NCBI GenBank assembly: GCA_026168455.1
Contig: CM047430.1
Coordinates: 68,983,044-69,047,043, forward strand
Source of the DNA: Theocolax elegans
Taxonomy: Eukaryota > Arthropoda > Insecta > Hymenoptera > Cerocephalidae
Reading direction: 5' to 3'
DNA length: 64,000 nt
Both the position numbers and the translations under genes were made by a program. Position 1 is the stretch's first letter, and every line of letters starts with the position of its first letter. Shown here piece by piece: positions 41,001 to 53,344 of the stretch. The notes under the pieces are model-generated. The model did not search any database, had not been told where the DNA came from, and worked only from the letters and a program-made list of their open reading frames with translations.

Positions 41001-44000
41001 AATCTAAATATTTGAAAATTTGGCCTTCTTTGCCGGTTTATGTGTGTATATACGTGTAAAAATGCATGTTAATTCAATCCGGTTTATATGTGTTTATACG
41101 AGAAAAAAGCATTTCAATTCAATGCACCCGGAACGGAAAAAATCTAAAAATTTGAAAGTTGGACTTCCTAGCTGGTTTATGTGTGTATATACGTGTAATA
41201 TTGCATGTTAACTCAATCCACCCCGCACGGAACGAAATCTAAATATTTGAAATTGGCCTTCTTTGCGGTTTATGTGTGTACATACATGTAAAAATGCCTG
41301 TTAATTCAATTCACGCGGCAATGAATGGACTCTAAAAATTTGAAAATTTCGACTTCATAGCCGGTATATACGTGTACATACGTGAAAAAAAGCATTTGAA
41401 TTCAAACCACCCGGCTATGGAACGAAAACTAAAAATTTGAAAATTGGCCTTCTTTGCGGTTTATGTGTGATATACATGTAAAAATGCATGTTAATTCAAT
41501 CCACCCGGCAATGGAACGAAATCTAAAAATTTGAAAATATCGACTTCATAGCCGGTTTATGCGTGTATATACGTGAAAAAAAGCATTTGAATTCAAACCA
41601 CCCGGCTATGGAACGAAATCTAAAAATATGTAAATTTGGACTTCCTAGCTGGTTATGTGTGTATATACGTGTCAAATGCATGTTAATTCAATCCACCGGC
41701 AGTGGAACGAAATCTAAAAATTTGAAAATTTGGACTTCTATGCTGGTTTATGTGTGTATATACGTGTAATATTGCATGTTAATTCAATCCACCCGCAGTG
41801 GAACGAAATCTAAAAATTTGAAAATTTGGACTTCTATGCTGGTTTATGTGTGTATATACGTGTAATATTGCATGTTAATTCAATGCACCGGCAACGGAAC
41901 GAAATCTAAAAATTTGAAAATTTGGACTTCCTAGCTGGTTTATGTGTATATATACGTGTAATATTGCATGTTAATTCAATCCACCCGGCAATGGAACGAA
42001 ATCTAAAAATTTGAAAATTTTGACTTCATAGACGGTTATGCGTGTATATACGTGTAATATTGCATGTTAACTCAATCCACCCGGCAACGGAACGAAATCT
42101 AAATATTTGAAAATTTGGCCTTCTTTGCCGGTTTATGTGTGTATATACATGTAAAAATGCATGTTAATTCAATTCACCCGCAATGGAACGAAATCTAAAA
42201 ATTTGAAAAATTTTTGACTTCATAGACGGTTTAGGCGTGTATATACGTGTAATATTGCATGTTAACTCAATCCACCCGGCAACGGAACGAAATCTAAATA
42301 TTTGAAAATTTGGCCTTCTTTGCCGGTTTATGTGGTATATACATGTAAAAATGCATTTTAATTCAATCCACGCGGCAATGGAACGAAATCTAAAAATTTG
42401 AAAATTTCGACTTCATAGCCGGTTTATGTGGTATATACATGTAATATTGCATGTTAACTCAATGCACCAGCAACGGAACGAAATCTAAAAATTTGAAAAT
42501 TTGGACTTCCTAGCTGGTTTATGTGTATATAACGTGTAATATTGCTTGTTAATTCAATCCACCCCCAACGGAACGAAATCTAAAAATTGAAAATTTTGAC
42601 TTCATAGACGGTTTATGCGTGTATAACGTGTAAAAATGCATGTTAATTCAATCCACCCGGCAGTGGAACGAAATCTAAAAATTTGAAAATTTCGACTTCA
42701 TAGCCGGTTTATGCGTGTACATACGTGTAATATTGCATGTTTACAATCCACCCGGCACGGAACGAAATCTAAAAATTTGAAAATTTGACCTTCCTTGCCA
42801 GTTTAGGTGTGTATATACATGTAAAAATGCATTTTAATTCAATCCACGCGGCAATGGAACGAAATCTAAAAATTTGAAAATTTCGACTTCTTTGCGGGTT
42901 ATGTGTGTATATACGTGTAAAAATGCATGTTAATTCATTCCACCCGGCATGGAACGAAATCTAAAAATTTGAAAATTTCGACTTCTTTGCCGGTTATGTG
43001 TGTATATACGTGTAAAAATGCATGTTAATTCATTCCACCCGGCAGTGGAACGAAATCTTATAATTGAAAATATCGACTTCATAGCCGGTTTATGCGTGTA
43101 TATACGAGAAAAAAGCATTTGAATTCAATGCACCCGGCTATGGAACGAAATCTAAAAATTTGAAAATTTCGACTTCTTTGCCGGTTATGTGTGTATATAC
43201 GTGTAAAAATGCATGATAACTCAATCCACCCGGCAACGGAACGAAATCTAAATATTTGAAAATTTGGCCTTCTTTGCCGGTTTATGTGTGTATATACGTG
43301 TAAAAATGCATGTTAAGTCAATCCGGTTTATATGTGTTTATACGAGAAAAAGCATTTCAATTCAAAGCACCCGGCTATGGAACGAAATCTAAAAATTTGA
43401 AAATTTCGATTCTTAGCCGGTTTATGCGTGTATACGTGTAATATTGCATGTTAACTCAATCCACCCCGCAACGGAACGAAATCTAAATATTTGAATATTT
43501 GGCCTTCTTTGCCGGTTTATGTGTGTATATACATGTAAAAATGCATGTTAATTCAATTCACCCGGCAATGGAACGAAATCTAAAAATTGGAAAATTTCGA
43601 CTTCATAGCCGGTTATACGTGTATATACGTGAAAAAAAGCATTTGAATTCAAAGCACCCGGCTAAGGAACGAAATCTAAAAATTTGAAAATTTCGACTTC
43701 ATAGCCGGTTTATGTGTGTATATACATGTAATATTGCATGTTAATCAATGCACCCGGCAACGGAACGAAATCTAAAAATTTGAAAATTTGGACTTCCTAG
43801 CTGGTTTTGTGTGTATATACGTGTAAAAATGCATTGAATTCAAAGCACCCGGCTATGGAACGAAATCTAAAATTAGAAAATTTCGACTTCTGCCGGTTTA
43901 TGCGTGTATATACGTGTAATATGCATGATAATCAATCCACCCGGCAACGGAACGAAATCTAAATATTTGAAAATTTGGCCTTCCTGCCAGTTTAGGTGTG

Positions 44001-45946
44001 TATATACATGTAAAAATGCATTTAATCAATCCACGCGGCAATGGAACGAAATCTAAAAATTTGAAAATTCGACTTCATAGCCGGTTTATGTGGTGTATAC
44101 ATGTAATATGCATGTTAACTCAATGCACCCAGCAACGGATCGAAATCTAAAAATTTGAAAATTTGGACTTCCTAGCTGGTTATGTGTATATTACGTGTAA
44201 TATTGCTGTTAATTCAATCCACCCCCAACGGAACGAAATCTAAAAATTTGAAAATTTGATTCTTAGACGGTTTATGCGTGTAAACGTGTAAAAATGCATG
44301 TTAATTCAATCCACCGGCAGTGGAACGAAATCTAAAAATTTGAAAATTTCGACTTCATAGCCGGTTTATGCGTGTATATACGTGTAAATTGCATGTTTAC
44401 TCAATCCACCCGGCAACGGAACGAAATCTAAAAATTTGAAAATTGGCCTCCTTGCCAGTTTAGGTGTGTATATACATGTAAAAATGCATTTTAATTCAAT
44501 CCACCGGCAATGGAACGAAATCTAAAAATTTGAAAATTTCGACTTCATAGCCGGTTTATGTGTGTATATTCATGTAATATTGTATGTTAACTCAATGCAC
44601 CCGGCAACGGAAAGAAATCTAAAAATTTGAAAGTTTGGACTTCTAGCTGGTTTATGTGTGTATATACGTGTAATATTGCATGTTAATACAATCCACCCGG
44701 CAATGGAACGAAATCTAAAAATTTGAAAATTTTGACTTCTTAGCCGGTTATATATGTTTATACGAGAAAAAAGCATTGAATTCAAAGCACCCGGCTATGG
44801 AACGAAATCTAAAAATTTGAAAATTACGACTTCTTAGCCGGTTTTGTGTGTATATACGTGTAAAAATGCATGTAATTCAATCCACCCCGCAACGGAACGA
44901 AATCTAAAAATTTGAAAATTTGGACTTCTAAGCTGGTTTATGTGGTATAGACGTGTAAAAATGCATGTTAATTCAATCCACCCGGCAGGGAACGAAATCT
45001 AAAAATTTGAAAATTTCGACTTCTAAGCCGGTTTATGCGTGTATATACGTGTAATATTGCATGTTAACAATCCACCCGGCAATGGAACGAAATCTAAAAA
45101 TTGAAAATTTGGCCTTCCTTGCCAGTTTATGTGTGTATATACATGTAAAAAAGGATTTTAATTCAATCCACGCGGCAATGAAACGAACTCTAAAAATTTG
45201 AAAATTTAGACTTCATAGCCGGTTTATGTGTGTATATACAAGTAATATTGCATGTTAAAAATGCACCCGGCAACGGAACAAAATCTAAAAATTTGAAAAT
45301 TTGGACTTCCTAGCTGGTTTATGTGTATATATACGTGTAATATTGCATGTTAATTCAATCCACCCAGCAAGGAACGAAATCTAAAAATTTGAAAATTTTG
45401 ACTTCATAGACGGTTTATGCGTGTATAAACGTGTAAAAATGCATGTTAATTCAATCCACCCGGCAGTGGAACGAAATCTAAAAATTTGAAAATTTGGACT
45501 TCTATGCTGGTTTATGTGTGTATATACGTGTAATATTGCATGTTGATTCAATCCACCCGGCAGGGAACGAAATCTAAAAATTTGAAAATTTGGACTTCTA
45601 TGCTGGTTTATGTGTGTATATACGTGTAATATTGCATGTTAATTCAATGCACCCGGCAACGGAACGAAATCTAAAAATTTGAAAATTTGGACTTCCTAGC
45701 TGGTTTATGTGTATATATACGTGTAATATTGCATGTTAATTCAATCCACCCGGCACTGGAACGAAATCTAAAAATTTGAAAATATTGACTTCATAGACGG
45801 TTTATGCGTGTATATACGTGTAATATTGCATGTTAACTCAATCCACCCGGCAACGGAACGAAATCTAAATATTTGAAAATTTGGACTTCTTTGCCGGTTT
45901 ATGTGGTATATACATGTAAAAATGCATGTTAATTCAATCCACCCGG

Positions 45947-47010
45947 CAACAGAAAGAAATCTAAAAATTTGAAAATATCGAATTCATAGCCGGTTTATGC
46001 GTGTATATACGTAAAAAAAAGCATTTGAATTCAAAGCACCGGCAACGGAACGAAATCTAAAAATATGAAAATTTGGACTTCCTAGCTGGTTTATGTGTGT
46101 ATATTCGTGTAATATTGCATGTTAATTTAATCCACCCGGCAATGGAACGAAATCTAAAAATATGAAAATTTCGACTTCATAGCGGGTTTATGCGTGTATA
46201 TACGTGTAATATTGCATGTTAACTCAATCCACCCGGCAACGGAACGAAATCTAAATATTTGAAAATTTGGCCTTCTTTGCCGGTTTATGTGGTATATACA
46301 TGTAAAAAGCATGTTATTCAATCCACCCGGCAACAGAAGAAATCTAAAAATTTGAAAATATCGAATTCATAGCCGGTTTATGCGTGTATATACGTAAAAA
46401 AAAGCATTTGAATTCAAAGCCCCGGCTATGGAACGAAATCTAAAAATATGAAAATTTGGCCTTCCTAGCTGGTTTATGTGTGTATATTCGTGTAATATGC
46501 ATGTTAATTTAATCCACCCGGCAATGGAACGAAATCTAAAAATATGAAAATTTCGACTTCATAGCCGGTTTATGCGGTATATACGTGTAATATTGCATGT
46601 TAACTCAATCCACCCGGCACGGAACGAAATCTAAATATTTGAAAATTTGGCTTCTTTGCCGGTTTATGTGTGTATATACATGTAAAAATGCATGTTAATT
46701 CAATCCACCCGGCAACAGAAAGAAATCTAAAAATTTGAAAATATCGAATTCATAGCCGGTTTATGCGTGTATATACGTAAAAAAAAGCATTTGAATTCAA
46801 AGCACCCGGCTATGGAACGAAATCTAAAAATATGAAAATTTGGACTTCCTAGCTGGTTTAGTGTGTATATTCGTGTATATTGCATGTTAATTTAATCCAC
46901 CCGGCAATGGAACGAAATCTAAAAATATGAAAATTTCGTTCTTCATAGCCGGTTTATGCGTGTATATACGTGTAATTGCATGTTTACTCAATCCACCCGG
47001 CAACGGAACG
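45947..47010 (+). repeat. Four-monomer units, three copies (indel-bearing)
   Basis: CAACAG followed by AAGAAATC starts at 45947, 46331 and 46713, spaced 384 and 382 bp instead of 388 because of small deletions. It corresponds to the clean three-copy run at 61368-62430, including the preceding rare TGTTGATTCA monomer (45541 here, 60960 there). Confidence 0.83.
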
Positions 47011-49086
47011 AAATCTAAAAATTTGAAAATTTGACCTTCCTTGCCAGTTTAGGTGTGTATATACATGTAAAAATGCATTTTAATTCAATCGACCGGCAAT
47101 GGAACGAAATCTAAAAATTTGAAAATTTCGACTTCATAGCCGGTTATGTGTATTTACATGTAATATTGTAGTTAACTCAATGCCCCGGCAACGGAAAGAA
47201 ATCTAAAAATTTGAAAGTTTGAACTTCCTAGCTGGTTTATGTGTGTATATACGTGTAATATTGCATGTTAACTCAATGCACCAGCAACGGAACGAAATCT
47301 AAAAATTTGAAAATTTGGACTTCCTAGCTGGTTTATGGTATATATACGGTAATATTGCTTGTTAATTCAATCCACCCCCAACGGAACGAATCTAAAAATT
47401 TGAAAATTTTGACTTCTTAGACGGTTTATGCGTGTATAAACGTAAAAATGCATGTTAATTCAATCCACCCGGCAGTGGAACGAAATCTAAAAATTTGAAA
47501 ATTTCGACTTCATAGCCGGTTTATGCGTGATATACGTGTAATTGCATTTACTCAATCCACCGGCAACGGAACGAAATCTAAAAATTTGAAAATTTGGCCT
47601 TCCTTGCCAGTTTAGGTGTGTATATAATGTAAAAGCATTTTAATTCAATCCACGCGGCAATGGAACGAAATCTAAAAATTTGAAAATTTCGACTTCATAG
47701 CCGGTTTATGTGTGTATATTCATGTAATATTGTATGTTAACTCAATGCACCCGGCAACGGAAAGAAATCTAAAAATTTGAAAGTTTGGACTTCCTAGCTG
47801 GTTTATGTGTGTATATACGTGTAATATGCATGTTAATACAATCACCCGGCAATGGAACGAAATCTAAAAATTTGAAAATTTTGACTTCTTAGCGGTTATA
47901 TTTATACGAGAAAAAAGCATATTGAATTCAAAGCACCCGGCTATGGAACGAAATCTAAAAATTGAAAAGTACGACTTCTACCGGTTTTTGTGTATATACG
48001 TGTAAAATGAATGCATGTTAATCAATCCACCCCGCAACGGAACGAAATCTAAAAATTTGAAAATTTGGATTCTAAGCTGGTTTATGTGTGTATGACGTGT
48101 AAAGCATGCATTGTTAATCAATCACCCGGCAGTGGAACGAATCTAAAATTTGAAAAATTTCGAATTCTAAGCCGGTTTATGCGTGTATATACGTGTAATA
48201 TTGCATGTTAACTCAATCCACCCGGCAATGGAACGAAATCTAAAAATTGTAAAATTTGGCCTCTCCTTGCCAGTTTATGTGTGTATATACATGTAAAAAA
48301 GGATTTTAATTCAATCCACGCGGCAATGAAACGAACTCTAAAAATTTGAAAATTTTAGACTTCATAGCCGGTTTATGTGTGTATATACAAGTAATATTGC
48401 ATGTTAACTCAATGCACCCGGCAACGGAACAAAATCTAAAAATTTGAAAATTTGGACTCCTAGCTGGTTTATGTGTATATATACGTGTAATATTGAATGT
48501 TAATTCAATCCACCCAGCAGGGAACGAAATCTAAAAATTTGAAAATTTTGACTTCATAGACGGTTATGCGTGTAAAACGTGTAAAAATGCTGTTAATTCA
48601 ATCCTCCGCGCAGTGGAACGAAATCTAAAAATTTGAAAATTTGGACTTCTATGCTGGTTTATGTGTATATACGTGTAATATTGCTGTTGATTCAATCCAC
48701 CCGGCAGTGGAACGAAATCTAAAAATTGAAAATTTGGACTTCTATGCTGGTTATGTGTGTATGTACGGTAATATTGCATCGTTAATTCAATGCACCCGGC
48801 AACGGAACGAAATCTAAAAATTTGAAAATTTGGACTTCCTAGCTGGTTATGTGTATATATACGTGTAATATTGCATGTTAATTCAATCCACCGGCACTGG
48901 AAACGAAATCTAAAAATTTGAAAATATTGACTTCATAGACGGTTTATGGTGTAGATACGTGTAATATTGCATGTTAACTCAATCCACCCGGCAAACGAAC
49001 GAAATCTAAATATTTGAAAATTTGGACTTCTTTGCCGGTTTATGTGTGGTATATACATGTAAAAATGCATGTTAATTCAATCCCGG

Positions 49087-50990
49087 CAACAGAAGAAATC
49101 TAAAAATTTGAAAATATCGAATTCATAGCCGGTTATGCGTGTATATACGTAAAAAAAAGCATTTGAATTCAAAGCCCGGCAACGGAACGAATCTAAAAAT
49201 ATGAAAATTTGGACTTCCTAGCTTGTTATGTGTGTATATTCGTGGTAATTTGCTGTTAATTAATCACCCGGCATGGAACGAAATCTAAAAATATGAAAAT
49301 TTCGACCTTCATAGCGGGTTTATGCGTGTATAGTAATATTGCATGTTAACTCAATCCACCCGGCAACGGAACGAAATCTAATATTTGAAAATTTGGCCTT
49401 CTTTGCCGGTTTATGTGTGTATATACATGTAAAAATGCATGTTAATTCAATCAACACGGCAACAGAAAGAAATCTAAAAATTTGAAAATATCGAATTCCT
49501 AGCGGTTTATGCGTGTATATACGTAAAAAAAAGCATTTGTGAATTCAAAGCACCCGGCTATGGACGAAATCTAAAAATATGAAAATTTGGCCTTCCTAGC
49601 TGGTTTATGTGTGTATAGTCCGTGTAATATGCATGTTAATTTAATCCACCCGGCAATGAGAACGAAATCTAAACATATGAAAATTTCGACTCATAGCCGG
49701 TTTAGCGTGTATATACGTGTATATTGCAGTTAACTCAATCCACCCGGCAACGGAAACGAAATAGAGTAATATTGAAAATTGGACTTCTTTGCCGGTTTAT
49801 GTGTTATACATGGGTAAAAATGCATGTATTTCAATCCACCCGGCAACAGAAAGAAATCTTAAAAATTTGAAAATTATCGACTTCATAGCCGGTTTTATGC
49901 TGTATATACGTAAAAAAAAGCATTTGAATTCAAAGCACCGGCTATGGAACGAAATCTAAAAATATGAAAATTTGGACTTCCTAGCTGGTTTATGTGTGTA
50001 TCTTCGTGTAATTTGATGTTATTTAATCACCCGGCAAGGGAACGAAATCTAAAATCTGAAAATTTCGACTTCATGCGGGTTATGCGTGTATACGTGTAAT
50101 TGCATGTTAACTCAATCCACCGCTGCAACGGAACGAAATCTAAAAATTTGAAAATTTGGCCTTCTTTGCCGGTTTATGTGTGTATATACATGTAAAATGA
50201 ATGTTAATTCAATCCACCCGGCAACAGAAAGAAATCTAAAAATTTGAAAATATCGAATTCATAGCCGGTTTATGGTGTATTACGTAAAAAAAAGCATTTG
50301 AATTCACAAAGCACCCGCTATGGAACGAAATCTAAAAATATGAAAATTTGGCCCTTCCATAGCTGGTTTATGTGTGTATATTCGTGTAATATTGCATGTT
50401 AATTTAATCCACCCGGCAATGGAACGAATCTAAAAATAATGAAACTTTCGACTTCATAGCCGGTTTATGCGTGTATAGTACGTAATATTGCATGTTAACT
50501 CAATCCACCCGGCAACGGAACGAAATCTAAATATTTGAAAATTGGCCTTCTTTGCCGGTTATGTGTGTATATACATGTAAAAATGCATGTTAATTCAATC
50601 CACCCGGCAACAGAAAGAAATCTAAAAATTGAAAATATCGATTATAGCCGGTTTTAGCGTGTATATACTCTCGCCCTGACACAAAAACCCACAATAAAGC
50701 TATTGAATTCAATGCACCGGATTACATGGAACGAAATCTAAAAATATGAAAATTTGGACTTCTAGCGGTTTATTGGTGATATTCGGTGTAATATTGCATG
50801 TTAATTAATCCACCCGCAATGCGGAACGAAATCTAAAAATATGAAATTTATTTCGACTTCATAGCCGTTTATGGTGTATATACGTGAATATATGCAGTTT
50901 ACTCAATCACCCGGGCACAGGAACGAAATCTAAAAATTTGAAAATTTTGACTTACTTGCCAGGTTTAGGTGTGTATATACATGTAAAAAT
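49087..50990 (+). repeat. Four-monomer units, five copies (heavily altered)
   Basis: Starts of the CAACAG monomer lie at 49087, 49460, 49844, 50222 and 50608, spaced 373, 384, 378 and 386 bp. This is an expanded version of the three-copy runs at 45947 and 61368, again preceded by a TGTTGATTC monomer at 48685. It is the most degraded part of the window. Confidence 0.8.
50669..50695. other. Short non-satellite insertion
   Basis: Where the monomer should read GTATATAC then GTAAAAAAAAGC, it reads GTATATAC, then about 27 unrelated bases (TCTCGCCCTGACACAAAAAC and a few more), then AAAGC. I cannot match it to any variant in the window. No target duplication is visible. Confidence 0.7.
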
Positions 50991-52570
50991 GCATTTTAAT
51001 TCTAATCGACGCCGGCAATGAACGAAATCTAAAAATTTGAAAATTTCGACTTCCATAGCGGTTTATGTGTGTATTACGTATTATGTATGTTAACTCAATG
51101 CCACACCGGCAACGGAAAGAAATCTAAAAATTTGAAAGTTTGAACTTCCTAGGGTTTATGTGTGTATATACGGTAATATGCATGTTAACTCAATCCATTC
51201 ACCCGCAACGGAACGAAATCTAAATATTTGAATATTGCCTTCTTGCCGGTTTATGTGTGTATATAGATGTAAAAATGCATGTTAATTCAATTCACCGGCA
51301 TGGAACGAAATCTAAAAATTGGAAAATTTGACTTCATAGCCGGTTTAGTGTATATACGTGTAAAAAGCATGAATTCAAAGCACCCGGCTAAGGAACGAAA
51401 TCTAAAAATTGAAAATTTCGACTTCTTTGCCGGTTATGTGTGTATATACGATGTAAAAATGCTGATAACTCAATCCACCGGCAAACGCGAACGAAATAAA
51501 TATTTGAAAATTGGCCTTCTTTGACGGCTTATGTTGTGATATATCATGTTAAAAATGATTTTAATTCAATTCCACGCGGCAATGGAACGAATCTAAAAAT
51601 TTGAAAATTCGACTTCATAGCCAGTTTAGGTGTGTATATACATGTAAAAATGCATTTTAATTCATCCACGCGGGAATGGAACGAAATCTAAAAATTTGAA
51701 AATTCGACTTCCTAGCGGTTATGTGCGTATATACAGTAATATTGCATGTTAACTCAATGCACCCAGCAACGGAACGAAATCTAAAATTTGAAAATTTGGA
51801 CTTCCTAGCTGGTTTATGTGTATATATACGTGTAATATTGCTTGTTAATTCAATCCACCCCGCAACGGAACGAAATCTAAAAATTTGAAAATTTGACTTC
51901 ATAGACGGTTTCTGCGTGTATAAACGTGTAAAAATGCATGTTAATTCAATCCACCCGGCAGTGGAACGAAATCTAAAAATTTGAAAATTTCGACTTCATA
52001 GCCGGTTTATGCATGTATATACGTGTAATATTGCATGTTTACTCAATCACCCGGCAACGGAACGAAATCTAAAATTTGAAAATTTGGGCTTCCTTGCCAG
52101 TTTAGGTGTGTATATACATGTAAAAATGCATTTTAATTCAATCCACGCGGCAATGGAACGAAAACTAAAAATTTGAAAATTTCGACTTCATAGCCGGTTT
52201 ATGTGTGTATATTCATGTAATATTGTATGTTAACTCAATGCACCCGGCAACGGAAAGAAATCTAAAAATTTGAAAGTTTGGACTTCCTAGCTGGTTTATG
52301 TGTGTATATACGTGTAATATTGCATGTTAATACAATCCACCCGGCAATGGAACGAAATCTAAAATTTGAAAATTTTGACTTCTTAGCCGGTTTATATATG
52401 TTTATACGAGAAAAAAGCATTTGAATTCAAAGCACCCGGCTATGGAACGAATCTAAAAATTTGAAAATTACGACTTCTTAGCCGGTTTTTGTGTGTATAT
52501 ACGTGTAAAAATGCATGTTAATTCAATCCACCCCGCAACGGAACGAAATCTAAAAATTTGAAAATTTGGA

Positions 52571-53344
52571 CTTCTAAGCTGGTTTATGTGTGTATAGACG
52601 TGTAAAAATGCATGTTAATTCAATCCACCCGGCAGTGGTACGAAATCTAAAAATTTGAAAATTTCGACTTCTAAGCCGGTTTATGCGTGTATATACGTGT
52701 AATATTGCATGTTAACTCAATCCACCCGGCAATGGAACGAAATCTAAAAATTGAAAATTTGGCCTTCCTTGCCAGTTTATGTGTGTATATACATGTAAAA
52801 AAGGATTTTAATTCAATCCACGCGGCAATGAAACGAACTCTAAAAATTTGAAAATTTAGACTTCATAGCCGGTTTATGTGTGTATATACAAGTAATATTG
52901 CATGTTAACTCAATGCACCCGGCAACGGAACAAAATCTAAAAATTTGAAAATTTGGACTTCTAAGCTGGTTTATGTGTGTATAGACGTGTAAAAATGCAT
53001 GTTAATTCAATCCACCCGGCAGTGGTACGAAATCTAAAAATTTGAAAATTTCGACTTCTAAGCCGGTTTATGCGTGTATATACGTGTAATATTGCATGTT
53101 AACTCAATCCACCCGGCAATGGAACGAAATCTAAAAATTGAAAATTTGGCCTTCCTTGCCAGTTTATGTGTGTATATACATGTAAAAAAGGATTTTAATT
53201 CAATCCACGCGGCAATGAAACGAACTCTAAAAATTTGAAAATTTAGACTTCATAGCCGGTTTATGTGTATATACAAGTAATATTGCATGTTAACTCAATG
53301 CACCCGGCAACGGAACAAAATCTAAAAATTTGAAAATTTGGACT
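52571..53344 (+). repeat. Tandem duplication of four monomers (387 bp)
   Basis: CTTCTAAGCTGG followed by GTGTATAGACGTG occurs at 52571 and again at 52958, 387 bp later. The same order of neighbours follows each: AGTGGTACG, CTAAGCCGG, AAAAAAGGATTTT and AATGAAACGAACTC. In every sibling block (about 29.7, 35.2, 40.1, 44.9, 60.3 and 63.9 kb) I see the four-monomer set once, so the second copy is specific to this block. Confidence 0.85.

Larger units (their letters stand above)
38001..51750 (+). repeat. 97-bp satellite array, second domain, indel-rich part
   Basis: The monomer order matches cleaner blocks elsewhere: 39.1-43.4 kb resembles 51.6-56.8 kb, and 44.7-47.8 kb resembles 60.1-63.7 kb. Many single bases are missing, typically one base from CCC, GG, TT, TGTG or AAAAA runs. 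The density rises from 38 kb to a maximum at about 47.1-51.5 kb, where monomers such as those near 48000-48130, 49250-49330 and 50820-50920 are heavily altered. Frames at 41020-41211, 41563-41769, 42930-43118, 43499-43687, 44570-44785, 48564-48779, 51279-51524 and 51657-51902 are by-products of these indels and not genes. Confidence 0.9.

Noticed and set aside
47100..51550. Diverged, ancient satellite layer at an array edge
   Set aside because: Changes are mostly single-base deletions with few substitutions, and clean array lies on the far side. Consensus error is the better first explanation, though reads are needed to settle it.
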